Shown: positions 16,566 to 25,695, counted from the stretch's first letter. The stretch is DNA of 64,000 bases from Bacillota bacterium (GCA_023415235.1 JAEZLP010000034.1:1-64000); one strand, 5' to 3'. Program-made: numbers and translations. Notes: generated by a model from the sequence alone, not told the origin.

Positions 16566-16949
16566 GTGTTTCAGCTTGATTTAAAAAGCAGAAAATCAAT
16601 CTATGAGCAAATAGTCGATAATATAAAAGAGCTCATTCTCACAGGAATGTTAATAGCAGAAGATAAGATTCCTTCTGTCCGGGAGCTGTCCAAAATCCTC
16701 ACGGTGAATCCCAATACCATACAAAAGGCGTATCGGGAGCTGGAATATCAGGGATATATCTACACGGTTGCAGGATTGGGCACCTTTGTAGCCTCCCCTT
16801 CTGAACTTCCCATAGACGAAAAGAGAATTGGAGAAGTCAAGGAATCACTGAGGGAGAATATCAAGGAGCTGTATTACATGGGTTGTTCCCTGGATAGAAT
16901 CAAAATAATACTGGATGAATTACTGGAGGAAAGGAGTGATTGGAAATGA
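16566..16949 (+). CDS. YtrA-type GntR family transcriptional repressor
   Basis: A 127-residue regulator with an N-terminal winged helix (about 10-78: YEQIVDNIKELILTGMLIA, then PSVRELSKILTVNPNTIQKAY) and only a short C-terminal helical dimerisation part, the mark of the YtrA subfamily. The start is GTG at 16566 with AAGGAGGGGG upstream. It is the first gene of an operon with an ABC ATPase and a large permease, and a perfect YtrA operator lies on its promoter. Bacillus YtrA responds to cell-wall antibiotics; that trigger is inferred here. Confidence 0.9.
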   Translation: MFQLDLKSRKSIYEQIVDNIKELILTGMLIAEDKIPSVRELSKILTVNPNTIQKAYRELEYQGYIYTVAGLGTFVASPSELPIDEKRIGEVKESLRENIKELYYMGCSLDRIKIILDELLEERSDWK

Positions 16950-17842
16950 TAAAGGTTATGAATCTCGATAAATCCTTTGATGGCTTTCGAGCCCTTTCCG
17001 ATTTAAATCTCAATGTAAAAAAAGGATCCATCTACGGTCTTGTAGGCACCAACGGAGCCGGAAAAACCACATTGATCAAGCATGTCACCGGCATATTGAA
17101 GCCGGATCATGGTGAAATCCTCATCGAAAACAGCCCCGTGTACGAAAACATTCCCATTAAGGAAAGAATGGGCTATATTCCGGATGACCTTTATTTCTTT
17201 TCAACCTATAACCTGAAGGAATCAGCGAAATTCTACCGCTCCATCTATCCGAACTGGAATCAGGAACGGTACGATCACATGGTAAAGCAGTTTGAGCTGA
17301 ATGAGAAACGCAAGCTTTCCAAGTTTTCCAAGGGAATGCAGAAGCAGGCGGCCTTTATTCTGACCATGTCCTCCATGCCGGACTATCTGATTCTGGATGA
17401 GCCCATAGACGGACTGGACCCGATCATCCGCAAACTTGTCTGGAAATATATCGTTGAGGATGTGGCAGAGCGTGAGATGACGGTTTTAGTTTCCTCCCAC
17501 AATCTGCGAGAGCTGGAGGGAATCTGCGATTCCATCGGAATTCTGTCCAGGGGTAGAATGATGATCGAAAGGGATCTGGATGAACTGAAATCCGATATTC
17601 ATAAAATTCAAGTCGCATTCAAGACGGAGGTCCAAGACCCATACAAGGGCCTCAACGTGCTGCACAAGGAATCCAGAGGGACCGTCGATCTTCTGATCAT
17701 AAGAAACAGAAAAGACGTGGTGGAAAGCACCATCAACGAAAGTCATCCTGTCATTTTTGACATGCTGCCTTTGTCTCTTGAAGAAATCTTTATCTATGAG
17801 TTGGGAGGTGGAGATGATGAAATCGAAAGCATCATATTTTAG
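16946..17842 (+). CDS. ABC transporter ATP-binding protein (YtrB-like)
   Basis: A 298-residue ATPase with Walker A GTNGAGKTT (near 35-43), signature SKFSKGMQKQ (about 129), Walker B YLILDEPIDGLD (about 150), and switch histidine SSHN. It powers the permease encoded next. The ATG overlaps the regulator stop (ATGA). The C-terminal 80 residues after the switch are the variable tail of the BcrA/YtrB type exporters. Confidence 0.92.
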   Translation: MIKVMNLDKSFDGFRALSDLNLNVKKGSIYGLVGTNGAGKTTLIKHVTGILKPDHGEILIENSPVYENIPIKERMGYIPDDLYFFSTYNLKESAKFYRSIYPNWNQERYDHMVKQFELNEKRKLSKFSKGMQKQAAFILTMSSMPDYLILDEPIDGLDPIIRKLVWKYIVEDVAEREMTVLVSSHNLRELEGICDSIGILSRGRMMIERDLDELKSDIHKIQVAFKTEVQDPYKGLNVLHKESRGTVDLLIIRNRKDVVESTINESHPVIFDMLPLSLEEIFIYELGGGDDEIESIIF

Positions 17843-20000
17843 CATATCTAAACCGCTGATTATCGAAAACCTTCGCCGGTTCTGGGCAATTCCGGCACTG
17901 GCTTTTCTGGTGTATTTCCTGTCGGGCGTATTCCCGATCCTGATGACCTACAGTCATCTTAACGATCTTTCCGGCTATATTGAGATGTCGCTGAATAACC
18001 AGCAGCCGTTTTACATGTTTGCCCACCTGCTGTTTCCGATCATAGCCGCGGTGGTCATTTACCGGTACCTGCAGGGCGTCAGCTCCGTTTCTGTGATGCA
18101 TTCCATGCCCTTTACCAGAGCCAAGCTTTATAACAGCGGCTTCCTATCCGGATTGATTCTGATCGCAGCGCCGATTCTGGTCAACGGACTCATCCTCCTG
18201 ATCATAAGTAAGCCTGTTCACAGGCAATACGGTACGGAGACGGGTATGGTAACGGAGACAGCGAACCTGTTTGCGAGAGCCGACATCCTGAACTGGATCT
18301 GGGTTTCCTTGATCATTGCCTTTGTTATCTATTCGGTATCGGTCTTCGCGGGAATCGTAACAGGCAATTCCCTGATGCACTTTGCCACGGCAATCTGGTT
18401 CAACTTCCTGATCCCTGCCCTTTATGCAGTGTTTATCGCATACTTCTCCCATTACCTCTTCGGTTTTGATACAACGGGGAACTGGTCGGAGTATGGCATG
18501 CGGATTTCCCCATTCCTCAACGTGCTGCAGAATAACGGAGTCTTCGGAGCCGGAAGCACCATTTTCTATATTGTAAGCTTCCTGATTCTCTTTGCTCTGG
18601 GAGGCTTCCTCTATCAGAAAAGACGACTTGAGCATGCAACGGACTCGCTGGCGTTCGGGTTCATGGAACCGATTATCTGCTACCTGATCGCCTTTCTCGG
18701 TATGACGCTGTTAGGCTTCTATTTTGAAGTGCTAGGCCAGTCTGAGCTCTATATGTATGCCGGACTCGCCGCAGGGACCATCATCTTCTTTATCATCGGT
18801 CAGATGATCGTGAAGAAGACGCCGAGGATTTATAACATAAAGAGCTTGAGAAGTCTGGGCGTCTATACATTGATCGCAGTGGTTTTCCTGCTGGGGCTCA
18901 ACTTTGACGTCACCGGCTTTGAAAAGCGGGTGCCGGATCAGGCAAAAGTTGAGAGCTTTACGATCAATGAGGATTTCACTCTCGGCAGCAGATTCAATAT
19001 CTATTATGGCGGCCGTTATTCCGGCCATCAGACCTTCGGCGATGGAAAGGGATTCCGTTTGAAGGATCCGGATAATATCACCGCAATCCGGGAACTACAT
19101 CGTTCCATTATCGAGAATAAAAACAGGCTGGAAAATCTGGAAAACATCTATTCAACCCGCTTTTTCCTCTCGTATAACCCGGATGCCGCCTTCTCGATGA
19201 CCAGACTATATTCGGTTGATTATGAATATTTCAGGAATAGTCCTCAGTTCAAGCAGGTTTACGAATCCGTGGAATTCAAGGATTTCTTTGCGCCAAGCAA
19301 CCTGAATTATGTGGGACTGACTGATATCTATGTCAGCAGCGACATCCCCAACAAGGAAGGAGTTGAGATCAAGAACAAGCAGGATGTGAAGGAATTCATG
19401 GAATGCCTGGAACTGGATTTTCGGTCCCAGTCCTTTGAGGATATGGCAAGCCTGCGTCATCCTTACGCGGTGGCAAACATCAACTTCACCTACCGTGACG
19501 AGAATTCCGACACTCCCACCAGACTGTTGAACAACAGTATTGCTTATCGAATCACGGACCAATATACCAATACAATCCAGTGGCTTGAAGCCCATGGCTA
19601 CGAAGACCGGTTCCGGCAAAATCTGAGCGATATTGAGTACGTTGAAATCTATCATTATGAGGAGCAGAACAACACCTCAGCCGTGGCCGTGGAATATGCC
19701 GACAGCAAGCCTCCGGTTCCGGCTCAAGAGCGAAAAAGCCTGAAGATAACAGATCCGGAAAAGATTTGGGACTTGATCGATCGGTACGAGACTCAAACCA
19801 TCAACTACGATAACTATTTCTATGGCGTCGTTGCGTACAAGGGCGGCCCGGTCAAAGATCTTGAATATTACTACAAGGAGTATGGCTACAGCCCGGATGT
19901 GGCCGCAAAATTTGCTACGGATGATGCGTCCATGGCGACCATGCAGATCTATTTCAATGAGGGGAATATTCCGGATTATGTTCTGGAATACTTTAAATAA
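17817..20000 (+). CDS. ABC transporter permease with large extracellular domain
   Basis: A 727-residue protein with about nine membrane helices in the first 385 residues (first at about 22-45) and then a soluble region of about 340 residues to the end, predicted outside. The start at 17817 has GGGAGGTGG at good spacing, 26 bp inside the ATPase gene; ATG 17814 is the alternative. The pairing with a YtrA-type regulator and YtrB-like ATPase suggests a cell-envelope stress exporter. The C-terminal part has no motif I recognise. Confidence 0.8.
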   Translation: MKSKASYFSISKPLIIENLRRFWAIPALAFLVYFLSGVFPILMTYSHLNDLSGYIEMSLNNQQPFYMFAHLLFPIIAAVVIYRYLQGVSSVSVMHSMPFTRAKLYNSGFLSGLILIAAPILVNGLILLIISKPVHRQYGTETGMVTETANLFARADILNWIWVSLIIAFVIYSVSVFAGIVTGNSLMHFATAIWFNFLIPALYAVFIAYFSHYLFGFDTTGNWSEYGMRISPFLNVLQNNGVFGAGSTIFYIVSFLILFALGGFLYQKRRLEHATDSLAFGFMEPIICYLIAFLGMTLLGFYFEVLGQSELYMYAGLAAGTIIFFIIGQMIVKKTPRIYNIKSLRSLGVYTLIAVVFLLGLNFDVTGFEKRVPDQAKVESFTINEDFTLGSRFNIYYGGRYSGHQTFGDGKGFRLKDPDNITAIRELHRSIIENKNRLENLENIYSTRFFLSYNPDAAFSMTRLYSVDYEYFRNSPQFKQVYESVEFKDFFAPSNLNYVGLTDIYVSSDIPNKEGVEIKNKQDVKEFMECLELDFRSQSFEDMASLRHPYAVANINFTYRDENSDTPTRLLNNSIAYRITDQYTNTIQWLEAHGYEDRFRQNLSDIEYVEIYHYEEQNNTSAVAVEYADSKPPVPAQERKSLKITDPEKIWDLIDRYETQTINYDNYFYGVVAYKGGPVKDLEYYYKEYGYSPDVAAKFATDDASMATMQIYFNEGNIPDYVLEYFK

Positions 20001-20058
20001 TATAATCTTGAATACTGTGGAACATTCCGCAATGATTCAAACAAGGGGTTTACCATAC

Positions 20059-20095
20059 GGCCGTACATATCAAATGTACGGCCATTTCATTTCTG
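20059..20095 (+). terminator. Intrinsic terminator after the first ABC operon
   Basis: A perfect 10-bp stem (20059-20068 with 20074-20083), 5-base loop, then ATTTCATTTC. It separates the permease from the flavoprotein gene. Confidence 0.75.
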
Positions 20096-20150
20096 GCGCT
20101 GATGTCTGACTTATGATATAATGGACTTCACTTTACCGGAGGTTTTCCTG

Positions 20151-21407
20151 ATGATATACGATCTGATTATAATTGGCGCCGGTGCGGCGGGCTTGTTCGC
20201 AGGGGCTTCCCTGCCCCATCCGGTCAACGGTTTGATTATTGAGAAAAAGGCGGCACCGGGCAGAAAGCTGCTCTTGTCGGGTTCAGGCCAATGCAACCTT
20301 ACCCACGGAGGCAGCATCAAGGATTTCATTTCCCATTACGGCGAAAACGGCAGCCGGATTCGGCCCATCCTATACCAGTTTAACAACCGGTCTGTCGTCG
20401 ATCTGTTCGAAAACAGAGGAATTCCCTTATTGGAGCGGGAGGATGGAAAAATATTTCCAAAATCATTGAAGGCTCAGGATATCCTGGAGGTATTGACCTC
20501 CTGCTGCAGGGAAAACAATCTTCGGTTTCTTTTTTCGTCGCCCGTGGACCGTATTACCCGTTCCGGTCCGGTTTATACCGTTACCTGCTGCGATCGTTCC
20601 TATCAAGCCGCCAAACTGATCATTGCCACAGGCGGCTGCTCTTATCCGGCTACGGGGTCCGACGGAAGCTTTTTCTCCGTTTTGCGGGAGCTTGGGATCG
20701 AAATAGTTCCTCCGGCTCCGGCGCTGGTCCCCCTATACCCTTCCCAGTATCCCTATCAGGAGTTGTCCGGCATCTCCTTTCGGCAAGTGGAAGCTGCGGT
20801 TCGTCCTTCCAGCGGGAAATTCCATCGCAACAGAGACGACCTGCTCCTGACACATACCTGTTTTTCCGGTCCTGTGATTCTGAATCTTTCCCGGTATGCC
20901 CGGCCAGGAGACATCCTTACGATCAACTACTATCCTTTTAAACCTGGGGAAGCGATCATCCGTGAGCTGACGGAAAGGATCAGCGGAAACAAAAAACAGC
21001 TGATAACGGTTCTTCAGGAATATTTCAGCAGTGGAGCCAACGGTGCCCCTTCCGAACTGCCCAGAAGGTTTCTTGAAGTGTTGTGCAGGCGGGCCGGAGC
21101 CGATGCCGAAGGAAAAGCTTCCACCACTTCGATCACGACTCTGAAAGCATTGATTCGGCTTCTCTCGAATGACGAGTTTAAAATAGCAAGGCTGGGCGGG
21201 TATGAATCCGCCATGGTTACCTCGGGCGGGGCTGCACTTTCGGAAATCAACACCAAGACGATGGAAGCCTTAAAGTTTCCCAATCTGTACTTTGCCGGCG
21301 AAGTATTGGATGTGGATGGGGATACCGGCGGGTACAATCTCCAGTTTGCCTTTTCCTCAGGTAAACTGGCCGCTCAAAGCGCCGCCGCATCAAATTCAAA
21401 TCCTTAA
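20151..21407 (+). CDS. BaiN/HI0933-like FAD-dependent oxidoreductase
   Basis: A 418-residue flavoprotein with the N-terminal dinucleotide fold YDLIIIGAGAAGLFAG (about 3-18), KKAAPGRKLLLSGSGQCN-type motif of the HI0933 family, and the C-terminal FAD motif YFAGEVLDVDGDTGGYNLQ. The family includes BaiN, a bile acid reductase candidate, but substrate cannot be read from sequence. ATG at 20151 has GGAGG nine bases upstream; the frame from 20121 has no site. Confidence 0.88.
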   Translation: MIYDLIIIGAGAAGLFAGASLPHPVNGLIIEKKAAPGRKLLLSGSGQCNLTHGGSIKDFISHYGENGSRIRPILYQFNNRSVVDLFENRGIPLLEREDGKIFPKSLKAQDILEVLTSCCRENNLRFLFSSPVDRITRSGPVYTVTCCDRSYQAAKLIIATGGCSYPATGSDGSFFSVLRELGIEIVPPAPALVPLYPSQYPYQELSGISFRQVEAAVRPSSGKFHRNRDDLLLTHTCFSGPVILNLSRYARPGDILTINYYPFKPGEAIIRELTERISGNKKQLITVLQEYFSSGANGAPSELPRRFLEVLCRRAGADAEGKASTTSITTLKALIRLLSNDEFKIARLGGYESAMVTSGGAALSEINTKTMEALKFPNLYFAGEVLDVDGDTGGYNLQFAFSSGKLAAQSAAASNSNP

Positions 21408-21528
21408 TTGTAATATGATTTCCCCATGAGATCGCAAACCTTTTTCCCTGTTTTTCATATAATGGATTATCATATCGTTGGATACTGCATCCCCCGGGAT
21501 GCAGGTATCTGGAAACAGGAGAATGATT

Positions 21529-22098
21529 ATGGCGATTAAAATATTCATAGACCAGGGACACAATCCCGTCAATCCGAATGCAGGCGCGGAAGCGAACGGT
21601 GTCAGAGAACAGGATGTAAATTTTCAGGTGGGCATCCGGCTTGCCGAGCTGCTGAACAATAATCCGAATTTCGAAGCAAGAGTGTCAAGACCGGAACCGA
21701 CAACTCAGCTGGGAACAAGCGTGGCCACCAGCCTTCAAGCCAGGGTCGACGCCGCAAACAGCTGGCCGGCTGATTTTTTCTTCAGCCTTCATTGCAATGC
21801 CAGCGAGGTAACTACAGCCAGCGGAAGCGAAGCATATGTATACGCCAGCGGAACTCCGGCCTATACCATGGCGTTGAGAGTACTGGAAGGTCTGCACAAC
21901 ATGACCGGCCTTCCCAACAGAGGCGTGATCGTTACGACACGACTTTATGTTCTGAGAAATACATCGATGCCTGCTGTTTTAGTAGAGATGGGCTACCTGA
22001 CCAATCCGAGAGACGCCCAACTGCTCTCGACGGATCCGCAGAGCTTTGCAAGGGGCATATACAACGGAATACTGGCCTACTACGGTCTCACAGAGTAA
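21529..22098 (+). CDS. N-acetylmuramoyl-L-alanine amidase (Amidase_3)
   Basis: A 189-residue zinc amidase that cuts the bond between muramic acid and L-alanine in peptidoglycan. Zinc ligands are visible as His11 in IDQGHN, Glu27 in GVREQDVNF, and the His in SLHCNAS (near 88); the catalytic Glu is in VLVEMGYLTN. The start at 21529 has AGGAG seven bases upstream. There is no signal peptide, wall-binding domain or SH3 repeat, so it is a bare catalytic domain; release by lysis or a spore/phage-lysin role are possible. Confidence 0.9.
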   Translation: MAIKIFIDQGHNPVNPNAGAEANGVREQDVNFQVGIRLAELLNNNPNFEARVSRPEPTTQLGTSVATSLQARVDAANSWPADFFFSLHCNASEVTTASGSEAYVYASGTPAYTMALRVLEGLHNMTGLPNRGVIVTTRLYVLRNTSMPAVLVEMGYLTNPRDAQLLSTDPQSFARGIYNGILAYYGLTE

Positions 22099-22138
22099 CA
22101 GACGATCTTGGCAGAGTTAGATAATTTAAAATGCGGAT

Positions 22139-22180
22139 ACCGCTCCGGCAGTCAATTGCCGGCAGCGGTTTTTTAATTTT
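22139..22180 (+). terminator. Intrinsic terminator after the amidase gene
   Basis: Stem 22139-22150 with 22157-22169 (one bulge), 6-base loop, then TTTTTAATTTTT on the plus strand. The promoter of the second GntR operon begins directly after it. Confidence 0.88.
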
Positions 22181-22183
22181 TGG

Positions 22184-22235
22184 TTGACAGCTGTTTCTTT
22201 AAGGTGTTATATTGTATATATCGTATATATACAAT
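22184..22235 (+). promoter_or_regulatory. Promoter with perfect 11-bp-arm palindrome
   Basis: TTGACA (22184-22189) and TTATAT (22207-22212) are 17 bp apart. Immediately downstream, 22211-22235 is a palindrome of two perfect 11-bp arms around 3 bp (ATTGTATATAT, CGT, ATATATACAAT). It overlaps the end of the -10 box and the start point, a likely operator for the GntR protein encoded next. Confidence 0.8.
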
Positions 22236-22275
22236 ATCTTACTTGGGCGAGAATACAGAAAATTGAGGTGAGTCA

Positions 22276-22650
22276 ATGGATATTATCATCAGCAACACAA
22301 GCGGCAAGCCCATATATGAGCAGATCACTTCCCAGATAAAAGCCATGATCCTGAACGGGACCCTGCAGGAGGGAGAAGCCCTGCCGTCCATGCGGCTATT
22401 GGCGAAAGAACTCCGGATCAGTGTAATCACCACAAAGCGGGCTTACGAGGATCTGGAAAGGGACGGCTTTATTGAAACGGTAACGGGCCGCGGGAGCTTT
22501 GTTGCGGGAAAAAATCTGGAGTTCGTCAGGGAGGAACATTTGCGTATGATAGAGGAGAAGCTCCAGGAGGCGGTAAATCTGGCGAAAACCGCTGATATCA
22601 GCCCGGAAGAATTAATAGAAATGCTGCAGCTGCTGTATACCGTCGATTAA
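22276..22650 (+). CDS. GntR family transcriptional regulator (YtrA subfamily)
   Basis: A 124-residue regulator with a winged helix (about 9-76; KPIYEQITSQIKAMILNGT, then SMRLLAKELRISVITTKRAY) and a short C-terminal helical segment. It heads a second operon with an ATPase and a permease. It should bind the palindrome just upstream, whose arms differ from the AGTGTA operator of the first operon, so the two regulators probably do not cross-act. Confidence 0.9.
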   Translation: MDIIISNTSGKPIYEQITSQIKAMILNGTLQEGEALPSMRLLAKELRISVITTKRAYEDLERDGFIETVTGRGSFVAGKNLEFVREEHLRMIEEKLQEAVNLAKTADISPEELIEMLQLLYTVD

Positions 22651-22688
22651 AAACAGCAAGCGGCAGATATCATGGGAGGTTATAATCA

Positions 22689-23549
22689 ATGAATGCAATC
22701 GAAATCACAGGTCTGTCAAAACGATTTGATCGATTCGAACTGAAGAAGGTGGACCTGCAGCTTCCGGAGGGAAGCATCATGGGTTTTATCGGAGAGAACG
22801 GAGCCGGCAAGACGACTACGATCAAGCTGATACTCAATCAGCTTAAGGCAGATTCGGGCAGTGTCAAAATACTTGGCCTGGATTATATAAAGGATGAGAA
22901 AAAAATTAAAAACGACATTGGCGTCGTTTTCGACGAAAGCTATTTTCATGATAGCATCAAGCCGATTCACATATCAAAAATTATGAGGCAAATTTATACA
23001 CAATGGGATGAGCGTCTTTTTTCCGAATACCTGAAGCGATTCCGCCTGCCCGAAGATAAGGTGATCAAGGATTTTTCGCGGGGAATGAAGATGAAGCTGT
23101 CAATCGCCACGGCTCTCTCCCACCATCCTAAGCTTCTGATTCTTGACGAAGCCACCAGCGGTCTTGATCCGATGATCAGAAACGAAATCCTGGATATTTT
23201 TCTGGAATTCATTCAGGACGAGAAGCGTTCCATTCTGTTTTCATCACATATCACAAGCGATCTGGAAAAGGTGGCTGATTATATCACCTTCCTTCACGAA
23301 GGAGAAATTATCTTCAGCGAATCCAAGGATGAGCTGCTCTATGACTACGGTCTTCTTCTCTGCGGAGCAGAGGATTATCATTCCGTTGATAAAGGGGATA
23401 TCATCGGAGAACGGGAAAGCCGTTTCGGACACGAAATCCTGGTCAGAGGCCGGGAAAAAATGAAACAGAAATACAAGGGGTTAACCATAGATTCCGTCAC
23501 CATTGAAGATATCATGCTGTTTTATGTAAAGGGGGAAGAATTTAAATGA
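22689..23549 (+). CDS. ABC transporter ATP-binding protein
   Basis: A 286-residue ATPase with Walker A GENGAGKTT (about 36-44), signature KDFSRGMKMKL (near 131), Walker B LLILDEATSGLD (near 152) and SSHI. Its ATG has GGGAGG nine bases upstream. The stop overlaps the start of the permease gene by 4 bp. It belongs to the BcrA-type exporter ATPases. Confidence 0.92.
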   Translation: MNAIEITGLSKRFDRFELKKVDLQLPEGSIMGFIGENGAGKTTTIKLILNQLKADSGSVKILGLDYIKDEKKIKNDIGVVFDESYFHDSIKPIHISKIMRQIYTQWDERLFSEYLKRFRLPEDKVIKDFSRGMKMKLSIATALSHHPKLLILDEATSGLDPMIRNEILDIFLEFIQDEKRSILFSSHITSDLEKVADYITFLHEGEIIFSESKDELLYDYGLLLCGAEDYHSVDKGDIIGERESRFGHEILVRGREKMKQKYKGLTIDSVTIEDIMLFYVKGEEFK

Positions 23550-24178
23550 TCGGTTTGCTGTTAAAAGACTTGTTTACGATGCGCCAATACGGGAAAACCA
23601 TGCTGTTCATGCTGGTATTCTTTGCGGTGCTCAGCTCCGGCATGGATAATCCGGCCATGTTTTTCGAAGGCTTCATCATTCTCTTATCCGTGATGTCCGC
23701 TATTACTTCCTTCTCCTACGACTCGCTTGCAAAATGGGACCGTTATGCTCTGTCCCTGCCTGTCACCAGAAGGGAAATTGTCGGTTCCAAGTATTTGCTT
23801 TCCCTTTGCCTTTGCGGGAGCGCTGCCGTAACGTCGTTTCTGATAGCAAGCATAATCCTTCAGTTCAGCCCGGTGGAAGGTTTTTCGCTGATCTATCATC
23901 TTCTTTCAATCGGCGCTTTAATCTGCGTGGCACTGGTTTTTTCAGCGATTCTGCTTCCGCTTATATTCAAGTTCGGTGTGGAAAAAAGCAGAATCTTTAT
24001 GCTGGCTATATTTGCCGCACCCACAGCCGCAGTGATCGTCCTGGATAAGGCCGGGGTATCACTGCCCTCCAACGGACCGCCGAAATTACTCATTGTGGCA
24101 CTGCCTCTGATCATCATCCTGATCTATTATCTTTCCTATCAGCTATCGGTAAGAATCTTCAGAGGAAAGGAAGTTTAA
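23546..24178 (+). CDS. ABC-2 type transporter permease
   Basis: A 210-residue protein with six predicted membrane helices and the signature of the small ABC-2 family: LLLKDLFTMRQYGK at the start and SFSYDSLAKWDRYALSLPVTRREIVGSKYLLSL after helix 2 (written as one conserved block, residues about 53-85). With the adjacent ATPase it forms an exporter of unknown substrate, regulated by the GntR protein. Confidence 0.88.
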   Translation: MIGLLLKDLFTMRQYGKTMLFMLVFFAVLSSGMDNPAMFFEGFIILLSVMSAITSFSYDSLAKWDRYALSLPVTRREIVGSKYLLSLCLCGSAAVTSFLIASIILQFSPVEGFSLIYHLLSIGALICVALVFSAILLPLIFKFGVEKSRIFMLAIFAAPTAAVIVLDKAGVSLPSNGPPKLLIVALPLIIILIYYLSYQLSVRIFRGKEV

Positions 24179-24189
24179 GCTTATCGCAG

Positions 24190-24280
24190 ACAGCGCCGCA
24201 ATCGGCGTAGCGCTGTGAGACGATACGATAAAACCTCCGGAAGCTTTGTCCTTGTTGAAAGGGCGAAGTGCCGGAGGTTT
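24190..24280. terminator. Two hairpins between convergent genes
   Basis: A 7-bp stem (24190-24196 with 24210-24216) is followed by a longer hairpin with perfect 10-bp outer arms (24231-24240 and 24271-24280) and further inner pairing. The second has short T runs on the minus-strand side. They lie between the plus-strand permease and the minus-strand zinc-ribbon gene, and probably end transcription from both sides. Confidence 0.65.
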
Positions 24281-24297
24281 CATATTATTGAGACGCT

Positions 24298-25284
24298 TTA
24301 TTGAGACGCTGCAGGCAGAGAAACAGGTTCGATGGACAGCGCAGTGAGCTTTGATACGTGAATGGCTTCCCATTGTTTCGTTTCGTCATTATACTGATAG
24401 AGAATTTCTTTGATTCCCGTCATATTGACATATTCATTTTCAAGCTCCATATAAACGGAGACCACATCCGTTCCGGTTTTTACGTCTGTATAATGCTCCA
24501 GAACCTTCACGTTGCTGTGTTTCCAGTTTGATCCAATATCGGAAAAGACTTTATCATCGCGGATGACAGTTTCATTGTCCACTCCGGCGACGGATGTTTT
24601 TTGCCCTTCCACGTTGTAGGGCTCAACCTTGTCAAGCTTCCAGCCTCCGATCAGATGGCGCTTGTAATGCAGCCGATAGTAATTGCTCCTGGTTTCCCCC
24701 TCTTTCTCACCATTTGTTTCGGTGATGACATATACGGTGTCCGTTTTTTCCTTTTCCACCGTTATCCTCTTCTCTATCTCAAGGGAGTCGAATTCCATCT
24801 CGCTCTCTTCCTCTCCCTCGTAGGCGGCAAGATCCTCCATAATTTTTTCCTTATCGGGCACTTCGCTGTCCCCCAGCAACTTTCCCGGATTGGGGAGTTC
24901 AAAGGGAAGCTTGAATGAAAAATCAAAGTGAAGCTTTTCAGGGAGGCTGAAAGGCAGCTTGTCGGGCAAGTCGAAAGGCAGGTCGAAAGGCAACTTAAGC
25001 TTGTCCGGCATTTTATCCTGTACCATAGCGGTCACATGGGAATACCCTTTTATATTCCTGATTTTCTCCGGCACCCTATCTCCCCCGAACAGCAAAAAGA
25101 CAAGCATACCCAAAATGAGCAGGATAAGCAAGAGGATCAGAATTCTGCCTTTCGATCGCTTCTTCTTCCCTTTCTCGCCTTTGGCTTTCTTGTCCTTTTT
25201 CGGTACAGGAGGCAGTTTTGCCCCGCATTTGACACAGAAGCTGCTCTTCTTTTTGTTCTTTTTACCACATTTACTGCAACGCAT
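24298..25284 (-). CDS. Zinc-ribbon membrane protein with Leu-Pro repeat region
   Basis: A 328-residue protein that I do not recognise as a named family. Residues 3-21 are a double-Cys zinc ribbon (CSKCGKK, then CVKCGAKLP), followed by a Lys-rich stretch, one membrane helix (about 48-66), and an outside region. Residues about 96-136 are a run of Leu-Pro units alternating with Phe/Asp/Lys (PFDLPFDLPDKLPFSLPEKL), then a folded-looking C-terminal part resembling lipoprotein-type beta domains. The zinc-ribbon/membrane-helix layout resembles zinc_ribbon_2 surface proteins of Clostridia. Confidence 0.7.
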   Translation of the reverse strand: MRCSKCGKKNKKKSSFCVKCGAKLPPVPKKDKKAKGEKGKKKRSKGRILILLLILLILGMLVFLLFGGDRVPEKIRNIKGYSHVTAMVQDKMPDKLKLPFDLPFDLPDKLPFSLPEKLHFDFSFKLPFELPNPGKLLGDSEVPDKEKIMEDLAAYEGEEESEMEFDSLEIEKRITVEKEKTDTVYVITETNGEKEGETRSNYYRLHYKRHLIGGWKLDKVEPYNVEGQKTSVAGVDNETVIRDDKVFSDIGSNWKHSNVKVLEHYTDVKTGTDVVSVYMELENEYVNMTGIKEILYQYNDETKQWEAIHVSKLTALSIEPVSLPAASQ

Positions 25285-25352
25285 GGAATTATTGATCTAC
25301 CTTTCAAAAAGTCACAGCTTTCCCATTCTGTGAGAAAATGCCGATATGCTTC

Positions 25353-25634
25353 TTATTCATCTTCATCTGGGATTTCGTCGCCGGTCAAGGGAACAGCCAC
25401 GATAATGTTCCGGGCGTCCTCCAGAGTTTCCGCGGGAACGTAGAGGTCGATGGGATAGGCGCTGTTCGCTCCCATGAAAATCTCAAGGAAATTGCTGGCG
25501 CCCTTAAATCTTTTTATAGACGGTATCCCCTCGCTTCTCAGCTTTGATTCCAGCAGGTCCGCTTCAAAGCTGTCCTTGGCGGTACAAAGAAAAACTCCGT
25601 TACGCCATTCCTTCTGATCTTTTTTTTCTGTCAT
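25353..25634 (-). CDS. DUF2007-like small protein
   Basis: A 93-residue protein. The segment GVFLCTAKDSFEADLLESKLRSEGIPSIKR and the later PIDLYVPAETLEDARNIIV resemble the small DUF2007 (putative signal-transducing, ferredoxin-like) fold, in two blocks of the protein. It ends in an acidic tail. It follows thrS by 61 bp. The longer frame to 25736 would overlap the end of thrS and has no ribosome binding site, so the ATG at 25634 is chosen. Function is unknown. Confidence 0.7.
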   Translation of the reverse strand: MTEKKDQKEWRNGVFLCTAKDSFEADLLESKLRSEGIPSIKRFKGASNFLEIFMGANSAYPIDLYVPAETLEDARNIIVAVPLTGDEIPDEDE

Positions 25635-25695
25635 TTTCTCAACCCCAATCAATATATTGGCTTCTGTTTTAAGAGACCGCCCTGCCGCTTTAACA

